In this document: positions 5,304 to 5,633 of the stretch, one piece after another | Layout: each line of letters starts with the position of its first letter | Numbering within the stretch: the first letter of the stretch is position 1 | Source of the DNA: Candidatus Bathyarchaeota archaeon | Lineage (GTDB): Archaea > Thermoproteota > Bathyarchaeia > Bathyarchaeales > B26-1 | Assembly: GCA_018396795.1 (NCBI GenBank) | Contig: JAGTRH010000098.1 | Coordinates: 1 to 5,633 of the forward strand | Direction: 5' to 3' | Length of the DNA: 5,633 bases | The notes under the pieces: model-generated | Databases searched by the model: none | Told to the model about the DNA's origin: nothing | What the model saw: only the letters and a program-made list of their open reading frames with translations | Translations under genes and position numbers: made by a program

Positions 5304-5633
5304 TTACGCACCCTGAATCTTCTTAGCATACTCCACCATATGGATGAAGTTTTGAGCGTTAGTGTTAATAGAGACATTGGCTGAGGCTGACAGGACATAT
5401 CCCTCTTTTCCACCTTCTCTTAGACATCTTTCAACCTCTTTCTCAACATCCTGTCTAGTTCCAAACTCTATTATTCTTGGATCAACATTTCCAACTAGAC
5501 ATATTCTATCTCCGTATTTCTCCTTTACTTCCTTGAGACTCATACCCGCCGTTACGTCTATGCCTTGGTAGGCATTAATCCCTGCATCAACCATGTCGGC
5601 AAGTAAAGGCATTATATTTCCGTCTGAGTGAAC
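5304..5633 (-). CDS. URO-D superfamily protein, C-terminal 109 residues, N-terminus beyond the window
   Basis: The frame stays open to the right edge; the first visible residues are VHSDGNIMPLL, so the true start is outside and any internal ATG (for example at 5612) is not the start. About one third of a typical 340-370 residue protein is present. The URO-D TIM-barrel signature is clear: HSDGNI (2-7), GINAYQGID (18-26), MSLKEVKEKYGDRICLVGNVD (31-51) and GYVLSASANVSINTNAQNFIHMVEYAKK (78-105, where the family has a glycine-rich turn and a conserved Asn). Relatives include HemE and the methyltransferases MtaA/CmuA. The methyltransferase zinc ligands (HxC and a later Cys) are not present: the sequence reads HSD and SASAN. 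True HemE also seems unlikely. Many archaeal and bacterial sugar clusters carry uncharacterised members of this type. Role unknown; likely cytoplasmic. Confidence 0.85.
   Translation of the reverse strand, partial: VHSDGNIMPLLADMVDAGINAYQGIDVTAGMSLKEVKEKYGDRICLVGNVDPRIIEFGTRQDVEKEVERCLREGGKEGYVLSASANVSINTNAQNFIHMVEYAKKIQGA

Noticed and set aside
5304..5612. Reading the right-edge gene as a complete 102-residue protein starting at the internal ATG
   Set aside because: The same frame continues upstream to the window edge with the family motif HSDGNI, so the protein is truncated by the window rather than short.

Overview
The window reads as archaeal chromosome, most likely from the Thermoproteota/Bathyarchaeia side. 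This is an inference from content, not from a marker gene. The signs are AT-rich TATA-like boxes about 25 bases upstream of several start codons (suggesting leaderless mRNAs), one GGTGAT ribosome site matching the archaeal anti-SD, small charged archaeal-style proteins, and a mix of sugar enzymes with a URO-D superfamily protein. No rRNA, tRNA, insertion sequence, CRISPR or phage gene is visible. All genes are on the minus strand except one.

Left part (1-1227). A two-gene unit runs leftward: a 122-residue, highly charged helical protein (179-547) followed 10 bases later by a small single-span membrane protein (1-168) that runs off the left edge. Its TATA box and ribosome site lie in 553-587. 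Upstream, and probably a separate transcript, is a RimJ/RimL-type GNAT acetyltransferase (643-1227) with a TATA box placed for a leaderless message. The 185 bases at 1228-1412 hold the divergent promoters of the acetyltransferase and the next gene, with a 10-base palindrome between them.

Central and right part (1413-5633). This is a carbohydrate-metabolism island. A plus-strand TIM-barrel sugar isomerase/epimerase (1413-2225) converges, with only 18 bases between, on a minus-strand pair: a Gfo/Idh/MocA NAD(P)-dependent oxidoreductase (3180-4229) and, 6 bases later, a second and distantly related isomerase/epimerase (2244-3173). Upstream on the same strand are a cytoplasmic five-bladed beta-propeller glycosidase-like protein (4316-5242, TTG start) and the C-terminal part of a URO-D superfamily protein (5304-5633) cut by the right edge.

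How they may work together (inference). The propeller enzyme would release or trim a glycoside imported as a short saccharide. The oxidoreductase would oxidise the sugar, possibly at C3. The isomerase/epimerase proteins would rearrange, epimerise or cleave the oxidised sugar. Linked oxidoreductase and isomerase genes are known from keto-glycoside pathways such as E. coli YcjS/YcjR. No substrate can be named from sequence, and the URO-D protein's link to the pathway rests on position only.
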